A stretch of 11,057 bases of DNA from Rubrobacter sp. (GTDB taxonomy: Bacteria > Actinomycetota > Rubrobacteria > Rubrobacterales > Rubrobacteraceae): assembly GCA_013815485.1 (NCBI GenBank), contig JACDGB010000024.1, positions 1 through 11,057 on the forward strand. Direction: 5' to 3'. The stretch's first letter is position 1; each line of letters begins with the position of its first letter. Position numbers and translations under genes: made by a program. Shown one piece after another: positions 6,472-11,057 of the stretch. The notes below the pieces were generated by a model. The model did not search any database, had not been told where the DNA came from, and saw only the letters and a program-made list of their open reading frames with translations.

Positions 6472-6474
6472 CCG

Positions 6475-7473
6475 GTGGCCGTGGAAGCCAATTCGTGCGT
6501 GGTAGTCGGGGCGGGCATCTCGGGCCTGCTAGCCGCCCATGAACTACAAAACTCAGGATGGCGCGTCACCGTGCTGGACAAGGGACGCGGCGTCGGTGGC
6601 CGCATGGCGACCCGCCGCGCCGGAGGAGGGACCTTCGACCACGGAGCCCAGTTCTTCACCGTCAGGGGCGAACGCTTCGAGAAACTGGTCGAGGAGTGGA
6701 TGGAGACCGGCGCCGTCCGCGAATGGACCCGAGGCTTCGCCAGCCCCGACGGCGAGCAAAGCGAGGACGGCCACCCCCGTTACCGGGGCGCGAGCGGCAT
6801 GACGAGCATCCCCAAGCACCTCGCCCGCGACCTCGATGTACATACCAGCGAACGTGCCGTGGAGGTCAACCTCCGCGCAGGCGGCTGGGAAGTCACTTGC
6901 GAGTCGGGGAGGACGGCCTCCGGCGCGGCTCTGCTTCTTACGGCCCCGGTTCCACAGTCGTTGACGCTTGCGGAGTCGGGGGGCTTCGCGTTGACGGAGG
7001 AAATTCGGACGCAACTCGAAGGGATCTCCTACGATCCGTGCGTCGCTGTGATGGCGCTGCTCGATGGGCTGGCCGCGGTGCCGGAACCCGGCGGAATGCA
7101 GATCCGGGGCGAACCTCTCGATTGGATCTCCGACAACCAGATCAAAGGCATCTCTGAGGCTCCCGGCATAACCATCCACGCAGGCCCAAAATGGAGCCGT
7201 GAACACTACGAAGACCCCGATACCAGCCTCGCAAGTACTCTCCTCTCCTTCGCCGAAGAGCAACTCGGCGGCCTCGGCGCGCGCGTCTTGGAGACCTCCG
7301 TCGCCTGTTGGCGTTACAGTTGGGTCACGGACTCTCATCCCGAACCTTGCCTCGTTGCGAACGAACATCCGCCGCTCCTCTTCGCTGGCGACGCCTTCGG
7401 TCCCGGCAAAGTCGAGGGCGCGGCTCTCTCGGGGCTCGCCGCCGCTGACAGGCTTCTCGGCCGCGACGGATAG
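6475..7473 (+). CDS. Renalase-like FAD-dependent oxidoreductase
   Basis: A 332-residue flavoprotein of the amine oxidase/renalase superfamily, expected to oxidise an amine or reduced nicotinamide-type substrate with FAD; the substrate is unknown. Seen: the dinucleotide motif VVGAGISGLLAA (about 10-21), the acidic strand end LDK at 35, the family block GRGVGGRMATRR (37-48), FDHGAQFFTVR, and the C-terminal FAD motif LLFAGDAFGPGKVEGAALSG. Length is typical of bacterial renalase-like proteins. The start is GTG 6475, with GTG 6481 a close alternative; there are only 3 nt after the SDR stop and no clear Shine-Dalgarno, so it probably depends on coupling. Its place between an SDR and a deacetylase-led operon suggests successive steps on one metabolite. 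Confidence 0.9.
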   Translation: MAVEANSCVVVGAGISGLLAAHELQNSGWRVTVLDKGRGVGGRMATRRAGGGTFDHGAQFFTVRGERFEKLVEEWMETGAVREWTRGFASPDGEQSEDGHPRYRGASGMTSIPKHLARDLDVHTSERAVEVNLRAGGWEVTCESGRTASGAALLLTAPVPQSLTLAESGGFALTEEIRTQLEGISYDPCVAVMALLDGLAAVPEPGGMQIRGEPLDWISDNQIKGISEAPGITIHAGPKWSREHYEDPDTSLASTLLSFAEEQLGGLGARVLETSVACWRYSWVTDSHPEPCLVANEHPPLLFAGDAFGPGKVEGAALSGLAAADRLLGRDG

Positions 7474-7480
7474 CTACCCG

Positions 7481-7915
7481 GTGGGCTTCCTGCTCCTCGT
7501 CCACCTCGCGGCGACGCTGATTATGGTCGGGATCATCTGGTTCGTCCAGATCGTTCACTACTCGCTCTTCGGAAGAGTGGGCGCGGAAGGATTCTCAGCC
7601 TACTCCGAGGCCCACTCACGCCTCACCGGGTTCGTAGTCGGACCACCGATGCTCACCGAAGCCGCGACGGCCATTCTGCTCCCCTTCATCCGCCCGGAAG
7701 CGGTCCCTGCGGCTGCGGCGTGGACCGGGCTACTCTTGCTCGCGGGCATCTGGCTCTCCACCGCATTGCTCCAGTCGCCGCGCCACCGCGACCTCGGGGG
7801 CGGCTTCGACGCTTGCACCCACCGTTTCCTCGTGGCTTCGAACTGGCTTCGCACCGTCCTCTGGAGCGCCCGCGGCCTGCTCATCCTGTGGATGGCGGCC
7901 CGCGTCATGGGATAA
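7481..7915 (+). CDS. Conserved-looking integral membrane protein, four helices
   Basis: A 144-residue protein I cannot assign to a named family. It has four hydrophobic segments at about residues 3-22, 45-65, 70-90 and 122-142. Motif-like residues include FVQIVHYSLFGRVG after helix 1, SEAHSRLTGFVVGPPMLTEA leading into helix 2, and a polar loop LLQSPRHRDLGGGFD before helix 4. The His and Tyr residues near the membrane boundary could bind a cofactor, but that is speculation. I chose GTG 7481, 7 nt after the flavoprotein stop; the open frame continues upstream, but that portion is out of phase within the flavoprotein gene. As the last gene of the tight unit, it may be a membrane partner or transporter-like component for the same pathway. 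Confidence 0.75.
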   Translation: MGFLLLVHLAATLIMVGIIWFVQIVHYSLFGRVGAEGFSAYSEAHSRLTGFVVGPPMLTEAATAILLPFIRPEAVPAAAAWTGLLLLAGIWLSTALLQSPRHRDLGGGFDACTHRFLVASNWLRTVLWSARGLLILWMAARVMG

Positions 7916-7948
7916 AGAATGGGAAGCACCGGTGTCCTTTACCATCTA

Positions 7949-7966
7949 TTCGGATAAACTTCCGAA
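7949..7966. repeat. Small stem-loop after the four-gene unit
   Basis: TTCGGA (7949-7954) and TCCGAA (7961-7966) pair around a 6-nt loop, 34 nt after the membrane gene stop. There is no T tract, so it is at best a weak terminator. Confidence 0.3.
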
Positions 7967-7991
7967 CAAGACTCACAATAGCAATGCGACG

Positions 7992-8049
7992 TTGGGTAAC
8001 CAGAAGTGGTACATATAGACTAGAATTCTGGACGCCTGGAGGAGAGAGG
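7992..8049 (+). promoter_or_regulatory. Possible promoter and strong Shine-Dalgarno for the HTH gene
   Basis: TTGGGT (7992-7997) is followed after 16 nt by TATAGA (8014-8019), or after 18 nt by TAGACT (8016-8021), in a locally AT-rich stretch. GGAGGAG at 8038-8044, 8 nt before GTG 8053, is the strongest ribosome-binding site in the window and fixes that start. Confidence 0.4.
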
Positions 8050-8052
8050 CTC

Positions 8053-8400
8053 GTGGGAAATAGAAGAGTAGCGTTGAAGCCGCACGCCGTGAAGATCCGT
8101 CGTTGGGTAGATGAGGGGCGAGGTGACTCCTGGATCGCGCAGGAGCTAAACACCACCTCGTCCAGCGTCCAGAGCTTTCGGTCCCGCAACTCCATCTACC
8201 GCCGCGACCCCGTGCGCCGCGGACAACTCTCCGAGCATCCGGTCGTCCTCGGCGTAACCGGGGATGGTCTGCTCCTCAAGACCAACGCCCACGACTCCGA
8301 TGTCTTCGACCAGGAATGGCGTTCCTACCTCGACGGAGACCCGCAAGACCTCCAGGTCGTCATCACCCAGGACCGCATTTACGTCGAGAAAGCCCGCTAA
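8053..8400 (+). CDS. Small helix-turn-helix protein, function unknown
   Basis: A 115-residue protein I do not recognise. A basic N-terminal domain (about 1-48) carries an HTH-like pattern: KIRRWVDEGRGDSWIAQEL, a short turn (NTTSSSV) and a recognition-helix-like QSFRSRNSIYRR. The C-terminal half is strand-rich (VVLGVTGDGLLL, LQVVITQDRIYVE) and could be a sensor or dimer domain. The start is GTG 8053 with GGAGGAG 8 nt upstream; the frame is open further upstream, but that region lies over the membrane gene and the AT-rich gap. Followed after 3 nt by another small gene, so the two form a unit. DNA binding is inferred from the HTH pattern only. Confidence 0.65.
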   Translation: MGNRRVALKPHAVKIRRWVDEGRGDSWIAQELNTTSSSVQSFRSRNSIYRRDPVRRGQLSEHPVVLGVTGDGLLLKTNAHDSDVFDQEWRSYLDGDPQDLQVVITQDRIYVEKAR

Positions 8401-8403
8401 TCC

Positions 8404-8697
8404 TTGCCGGATGAAGTGCTTGCCGTGGACCTTTCGCTCTCCATCGAAGAAGCTGACGCGCTCCACGCCGCTATCGAGGACCGGCTCGAATCCGGGCGAG
8501 AAAATCCGGAGTTGGAACGCGCGTACCGTCTGCTGGGCTGGCGCATACTCGCCGCCAGGGGAGGCACCGGTCTCACGTGGCGCATGGCGGCCCTGGCAAA
8601 AGACGCGAGCAGCCTGGAGGAGTACGAGACCGCCCGCGACCGCGAATTAGGCCCAATCCTCGAAGGACTCGAACGCGGGGAAAACCGGGACCCGTGA
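8404..8697 (+). CDS. Small helical acidic protein, function unknown
   Basis: I do not recognise this 97-residue protein. It is acidic and helix-rich: LSIEEADALHAAIEDRLESG, then ERAYRLLGWRILAARGG, a short loop with TGLTWRMAALAKD, and a charged C-terminal helix (LEEYETARDRELGPILEGLE). There are no cysteines, membrane segments or signal peptide. TTG 8404 gives the longest product, 3 nt after the HTH gene stop, but lacks a Shine-Dalgarno; GTG 8416 or 8425 are alternatives. Its close linkage to the HTH gene suggests coupled expression and perhaps a partner role. Confidence 0.55.
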   Translation: MPDEVLAVDLSLSIEEADALHAAIEDRLESGRENPELERAYRLLGWRILAARGGTGLTWRMAALAKDASSLEEYETARDRELGPILEGLERGENRDP

Positions 8698-8726
8698 AGA
8701 AGGTTTCAGCCATCACGTTTCAGGTA

Positions 8727-8749
8727 TGAGGGTTGGTGGTCAACCATCA
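8727..8749 (+). terminator. Hairpin downstream of the small helical gene, weak terminator
   Basis: TGA-G-GGTTG, a 5-nt loop, then CAACC-A-TCA: 8 pairs with one mismatch, 30 nt after the stop at 8697. It has no T tract, so termination is uncertain. Confidence 0.3.
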
Positions 8750-8831
8750 GACGCTCCCTTGCGTTGCTCAACAACCGCTGCGTCCAGTCAGCCGCGCCCC
8801 GTCAACGCATGAGACACTGTTCGGTGGATAT

Positions 8832-8859
8832 CCGCGTTCGACTTCCCGCGTTCGGCTTC
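8832..8859. repeat. 14-bp tandem direct repeat
   Basis: CCGCGTTCGACTTC (8832-8845) is followed directly by CCGCGTTCGGCTTC (8846-8859), with 13 of 14 bases identical. It ends 14 bp before the 11-bp repeat array. Confidence 0.7.
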
Positions 8860-8873
8860 CCTCCACGCCTGAC

Positions 8874-8917
8874 TTGTTATCGAACTGTTACCGGAGCGTA
8901 GCCCGAGTGTTACGCGG
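8874..8917 (+). promoter_or_regulatory. Four 11-bp direct-repeat units, Pho-box-like operator
   Basis: Units TTGTTATCGAA, CTGTTACCGGA, GCGTAGCCCGA and GTGTTACGCGG follow one another at exactly 11 bp (one helical turn); the third is degenerate. The first two have the 7-4-7 layout of the enterobacterial Pho box (CTGTCAT-N4-CTGTCAC) with T for C at one position. OmpR/PhoB-class response regulators bind such arrays as tandem dimers. The last TGTTAC ends exactly 10 bp before TATATT at 8924, the spacing seen in PhoB-activated promoters, where the box replaces the -35. Confidence 0.55.
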
Positions 8918-8923
8918 GATGAC

Positions 8924-8929
8924 TATATT
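8924..8929 (+). promoter_or_regulatory. -10 box behind the 11-bp repeat array
   Basis: TATATT in a short AT-rich tract, with no recognisable -35 hexamer at 16-18 bp upstream; that place is taken by the repeat array, as expected for an activator-dependent promoter. Transcription would start at about 8936. Confidence 0.5.
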
Positions 8930-8935
8930 ATCAAC

Positions 8936-9003
8936 CAATGGGCTTCCCCCTTCTGCCCATGAGACGCAACCGGCTCGCGGATTTCGCGTGGGCCGGTATT
9001 TTT
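8936..9003 (+). ncRNA. Candidate ~68-nt structured RNA or attenuated leader
   Basis: Inferred transcript from the TATATT promoter to the T tract. It has hairpin 1 (ATGGGC at 8938-8943 with GCCCAT at 8955-8960; the 11-nt loop is pyrimidine-only with five consecutive C) and then a terminator-like hairpin. GCCCA of hairpin 1 could instead pair with TGGGC (8989-8993) inside the terminator, so a switch is possible. It matches no RNA family that I can name. Confidence 0.35.
8969..9003 (+). terminator. Rho-independent terminator-like hairpin in the leader
   Basis: ACCGGC (8969-8974) pairs with GCCGGT (8992-8997), with an inner CGCG/CGCG pairing (8976-8979 with 8985-8988) and a short ATTT-containing loop. 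TTTTT follows at 8999-9003. It lies after the -10 box at 8924 and before the protease start, so it either ends a small RNA or attenuates the protease mRNA. Confidence 0.6.
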
Positions 9004-9010
9004 GTGTGCT

Positions 9011-9047
9011 AACCTTCTGGCGGGCATCCTTCGCCCCTGGAAAGGTT
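9011..9047 (+). promoter_or_regulatory. Hairpin overlapping the protease ribosome-binding site
   Basis: AACCTT (9011-9016) pairs with AAGGTT (9042-9047), with inner GGCG (9019-9022) and CGCC (9032-9035). The right arm contains part of the Shine-Dalgarno GGAAAGG (9039-9045), 6 nt before GTG 9052, so folding would limit translation. Confidence 0.4.
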
Positions 9048-9051
9048 CTAC

Positions 9052-10059
9052 GTGGCCGTAACCATCCTTACTTTGATCGCGACCCTGTTTGTCGGGGGGC
9101 TGGCGCTGCTCGCGCAGTGGGCCCGCGAGAGCCGGGGGGCGGAGATCACGCTTCTAACCGGCCTGCTCGCGCTCTCTTTGCTCATAGGTGGATTGGGTGT
9201 CATCACGGGCCTCGGGCTCGTGCTCACGGCGGCGGGAGATGCGGTTCCGGCCCAGGATCGCCTGGCTTTCATAGCGGCGGGAGTGGCGGCCATCCTGGTG
9301 GGAATAGCGGGCGTGGCGTTGTGCGTGCCCCCACTGCGCCGAGTTCTAGGATACCGGCTGAAGAACGTTTTTTGGGCGGATCCACCGGTGTTCTTCGCGC
9401 TGTGGCTCCTCGTGGTGATGCTGGCGAACAACGCGGTGAGCTTCTTGATCTTCACTCAAGAACCGGACGTATCCTTGCTGTTCCCGAGCGGCAGGATCTC
9501 TCCAGCCGCCGTGCTGACCAGCCAGCTACCGTTCGTAGTAGTAGCCCTCGCTGGCGTCGGCCTCGGGGTCAGGCGAGGACTCCGGGAGACCCTCTCCCGG
9601 CTCGGCTACGGTCCCATCTCCCCGAAGCAGATCGGCGTCGTGGCATTGTTCATAGCGGGAGCGTTCGGGCTATCGGTAGCCGCCGATGCGCTCTTCGCCG
9701 CCACGCAGCCTGACCTGTACCGTACCGTCGGGGAATTGTCGGATAGTCTATTCAACCCGCAAGGTCTCGGTCCCGTCGCGGCCGTCGCGTTCGCGTTCAT
9801 GATCGGGGTCGGCGCCGCCCTCGGAGAAGAGACGCTCTTCCGGGGAGCGGTGCAGCCGATGCTTGGCATCCCGCTCACGTCCATCCTCTTCGCTTCCATG
9901 CACATCCAGTACGGACCTTCGGCGCTGCTCGCCTACATTTTCGTGCTCTCCATCGGCCTCGGCCTGCTCCGCCGCCACATAAACACCACCGCCAGTTTCA
10001 TCGCCCACGCCGGATTCAACACCCTGGGCGTACTGCTCTCATACATCTTCGGCTCCTAG
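9052..10059 (+). CDS. CPBP-family (CAAX-type) intramembrane metalloprotease
   Basis: Family role: membrane-embedded glutamate protease; bacterial members serve in peptide maturation, bacteriocin immunity or signalling. The substrate is unknown. Seen: 335 residues with about eight hydrophobic segments from the first residues on (LTLIATLFVGGLALLAQW) to the end. The CPBP core is complete: Glu259-Glu260-x3-Arg264 (EETLFRG), Phe280-x3-His284 (FASMHI) and His319-x3-Asn323 (HAGFN). An N-terminal extension of about 150 residues adds extra helices. GTG 9052 has GGAAAGG at 6-nt spacing. The stop overlaps the convergent acetyltransferase stop by 4 nt (CTAG). The upstream leader with terminator, Shine-Dalgarno hairpin and 11-bp repeats suggests signal-dependent expression. 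Confidence 0.93.
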   Translation: MAVTILTLIATLFVGGLALLAQWARESRGAEITLLTGLLALSLLIGGLGVITGLGLVLTAAGDAVPAQDRLAFIAAGVAAILVGIAGVALCVPPLRRVLGYRLKNVFWADPPVFFALWLLVVMLANNAVSFLIFTQEPDVSLLFPSGRISPAAVLTSQLPFVVVALAGVGLGVRRGLRETLSRLGYGPISPKQIGVVALFIAGAFGLSVAADALFAATQPDLYRTVGELSDSLFNPQGLGPVAAVAFAFMIGVGAALGEETLFRGAVQPMLGIPLTSILFASMHIQYGPSALLAYIFVLSIGLGLLRRHINTTASFIAHAGFNTLGVLLSYIFGS

Positions 10060-10541
10060 ACCAGGCGGCGCATCAGCAGCCACTCCAGGCCGCCGGACGT
10101 CGTGCTGCTTCCGAACGTGGCCGCGACCTCGAAACCGGCCTTCTCGTAGACGCGGACGGCTCTCTGATTGAAAGTGGCGACCGTCAGCCGGAAGGCGGGC
10201 GTGGGGAAACGGTTCTCGGCGAAACGCAGCCCGGCGAGCACGAACTCCAGACCGAGCCTCTTTCCGGTCAATCCGGGCTTCATGCCAAGTCCAACGTCCA
10301 ATACTTCCTCATCGTAGAGGCCGAGTTTACGTCCTTCCGGTATCCGGGCGTCTTCTCCGAAGCAGAAGTATCCGGCCAGTTCGTCGTGTTCGTCGCGGAC
10401 GGAGTGATAGGCGAACCTCTCGTCGAGGAGCGAAGATATGGACGCCGGGTTCCCGTCGTACATCGCGTACGGTTCGGGGTAGCGCCAGCGTGAGATCTCC
10501 CGCGCTTCGGGCGTGGTGATGGGTTGGAGGGTGAAGCGCAA
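10056..10541 (-). CDS. GNAT-family N-acetyltransferase
   Basis: A 161-residue single GNAT domain that would transfer an acetyl group from acetyl-CoA to an amine of unknown identity. Seen: the N-terminal opening ITTPEAREISRWRYPEPYAMYDG, typical of RimI/RimJ-like members; strand EVLDVGLGMKP followed by the CoA-binding loop GLTGKRLG (90-97); and the C-terminal FNQRAVRVYEKAGF block (about 134-147). The start is TTG 10541, giving the natural N-terminus with no good Shine-Dalgarno; it lies 19 nt after the stop of the XRE regulator, so co-transcription is likely. The convergent protease gene overlaps by 4 nt. Confidence 0.88.
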   Translation of the reverse strand: MRFTLQPITTPEAREISRWRYPEPYAMYDGNPASISSLLDERFAYHSVRDEHDELAGYFCFGEDARIPEGRKLGLYDEEVLDVGLGMKPGLTGKRLGLEFVLAGLRFAENRFPTPAFRLTVATFNQRAVRVYEKAGFEVAATFGSSTTSGGLEWLLMRRLV

Positions 10542-10560
10542 GCCTGGGGAGTGGGTCTCG

Positions 10561-10860
10561 CTAGGCGGCCAGGGAGCCGGCGACCGGGACGGTCAGCTTG
10601 GGCTCCAGGGCGAAGGCGATGCGGACGAGAAGCTCGCTGACCCCTATGCCGAGGCCGCCAGCGATGCTCTCCAGGACCTTCGAGGAAGGGTCTTTCTCGC
10701 CACGCTCTATCTCCGCGAGGTAGGAAACCGAGACGTGAGCACCCTCCGCGACCTGCTTGAGGGTGAGCCCCCGCTCGTTTCTCTCCGCGCGCAGCGTCTC
10801 ACCGATGGTCGAAAGAAGTTCCCCGGTGCGCCTCTGTGGGCGAATATCCACAGTCTTCAT
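10561..10860 (-). CDS. ClgR-like XRE-family transcriptional regulator with -LAA C-terminus
   Basis: A 99-residue protein with one HTH_XRE domain at about 18-77 (IGETLRAERNERGLTL, then KQVAEGAHVSVSYLAEIERGEKDPSS in two overlapping blocks). The VSYLAEIERG-K-PSS-L pattern is closest to the actinobacterial ClgR/PopR group, which activates clp and lon protease genes. After a short linker it ends VAGSLAA; in Streptomyces PopR and ClgR the terminal Ala-Ala marks the protein for ClpP degradation, so an analogous self-limiting loop is plausible. I chose ATG 10860 over upstream in-frame starts because the preceding codons belong to another reading frame of the endonuclease gene and TAGAAT sits 7 nt before the ATG. 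Specific ClgR identity is an inference. Confidence 0.85.
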   Translation of the reverse strand: MKTVDIRPQRRTGELLSTIGETLRAERNERGLTLKQVAEGAHVSVSYLAEIERGEKDPSSKVLESIAGGLGIGVSELLVRIAFALEPKLTVPVAGSLAA

Positions 10861-10867
10861 GATAGAG

Positions 10868-10873
10868 ATTCTA
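10868..10873 (-). promoter_or_regulatory. -10-like box of XRE gene, formed partly by the upstream stop codon
   Basis: TAGAAT on the minus strand ends 7 nt before ATG 10860, and its first three bases are the TAG stop of the endonuclease gene. There is no Shine-Dalgarno at proper spacing. Fits a leaderless internal promoter. Confidence 0.4.
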
Positions 10874-11057
10874 TACCCCATCCGGCAACAGAGGCAACCC
10901 GCCCGCCAACTCCTTGACGAGCCGCACCTGATCCGCGTCCACTTCCGGCCCCCCATACGGCGTCTCCATCACCACCGGAATACCTGGCAAAGCAGCGAAA
11001 AATCCGGGCCACGAACTCTCCGGCACCTGCCCCTCCCCGATCCTACGATGTCCGTCC
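10871..11057 (-). CDS. nfo: Endonuclease IV-like (AP endonuclease family 2) C-terminal fragment
   Basis: 62 codons run in from the window edge and end at TAG 10873-10871. Family role: Zn-dependent cleavage at abasic sites in DNA base excision repair. Seen: DGHRRIGEGQV at the edge, matching the D-R-H-x-x-I-G-x-G signature with the metal-binding Asp and His kept but Gly in place of Arg, then a GFFAAL helix and IPVVMETP with the metal-ligand Glu, and a C-terminal helix (ADQVRLVKELA). The rest of the protein is outside the window. It lies 10 nt upstream of the XRE gene on the same strand. Another sugar-isomerase-type barrel is the main alternative. Confidence 0.7.
   Translation of the reverse strand, partial: DGHRRIGEGQVPESSWPGFFAALPGIPVVMETPYGGPEVDADQVRLVKELAGGLPLLPDGV

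Larger units (their letters stand above)
8698..9051. other. 354-nt gene-free regulatory region
   Basis: No gene can be supported here. The region holds a weak hairpin (8727-8749), a 14-bp tandem repeat (8832-8859), four 11-bp direct-repeat units (8874-8917) before a TATATT box, two consecutive hairpins ending in a T tract (8938-9003), and a third hairpin covering the protease ribosome-binding site (9011-9047). Details are given in the separate entries. Confidence 0.7.

Noticed and set aside
8726..8812. A 28-codon ATG frame after the small helical gene
   Set aside because: No ribosome-binding site, no hydrophobic or conserved pattern, and its start lies inside a hairpin.
8936..9003. Known actinobacterial 6C RNA
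   Set aside because: Only one hairpin has a C-rich loop and it has five rather than six or more consecutive C; the second loop is not C-rich.
8733..9713. A 326-codon plus-strand frame over the leader and protease
   Set aside because: It overlaps the protease in another frame, lacks a Shine-Dalgarno, and is Arg/Pro/Ser rich without motifs.

Overview
This is a GC-rich chromosomal window that looks actinobacterial, probably Rubrobacter-like. The support is a ClgR-type XRE regulator ending in -LAA, frequent GTG and TTG starts, and several genes with a TANNNT box only 6-7 nt before the start codon, as in leaderless transcripts. The genus is inferred; a search is needed to fix it. Gene density is high. 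I see no IS element, integrase, CRISPR array, rRNA or phage gene.

Layout from left to right. Positions 1-1025 (minus) hold an adenosylhomocysteinase-like gene cut by the window edge, with two unusual active-site substitutions. A small membrane protein (1129-1473, plus) converges on and overlaps a membrane-anchored glycerophosphodiester phosphodiesterase (1425-2372, minus). A textbook sigma70-type promoter (2415-2443) drives tRNA-Leu(GAG) with encoded CCA (2457-2545). An SRPBCC/AHSA1-like protein follows (2629-3087, minus). Next is a minus-strand pair joined by an ATGA overlap: a DUF72 protein (3896-4705), then a xylose-isomerase-like TIM barrel (3123-3899).

A divergent intergenic region with an 8-bp inverted repeat separates that pair from a tight plus-strand operon: class IV-like deacetylase (4800-5720), SDR oxidoreductase lacking the catalytic Tyr (5713-6471), renalase-like FAD oxidoreductase (6475-7473) and a four-helix membrane protein (7481-7915). 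The first junction overlaps by 8 nt and the next two gaps are 3 and 7 nt, so the four probably act together on one small-molecule pathway whose substrate I cannot name. After a 137-nt gap come a small HTH protein (8053-8400) and a small helical protein (8404-8697), neither of which I recognise.

The most interesting stretch is the non-coding region 8698-9051. It contains a 14-bp tandem duplication, four 11-bp units resembling a Pho box placed exactly 10 bp before a TATATT box, a C-rich-loop hairpin, a Rho-independent terminator-like hairpin, and a third hairpin that covers the Shine-Dalgarno of the next gene, a CPBP/CAAX-type intramembrane protease (9052-10059). This may be a two-component-controlled small RNA, or an attenuated leader for the protease.

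The right end is a minus-strand group: the C-terminal end of an endonuclease IV-like gene (10871-11057), a ClgR-like XRE regulator (10561-10860) and a GNAT acetyltransferase (10056-10541), the last converging on the protease gene with a 4-nt stop-codon overlap.
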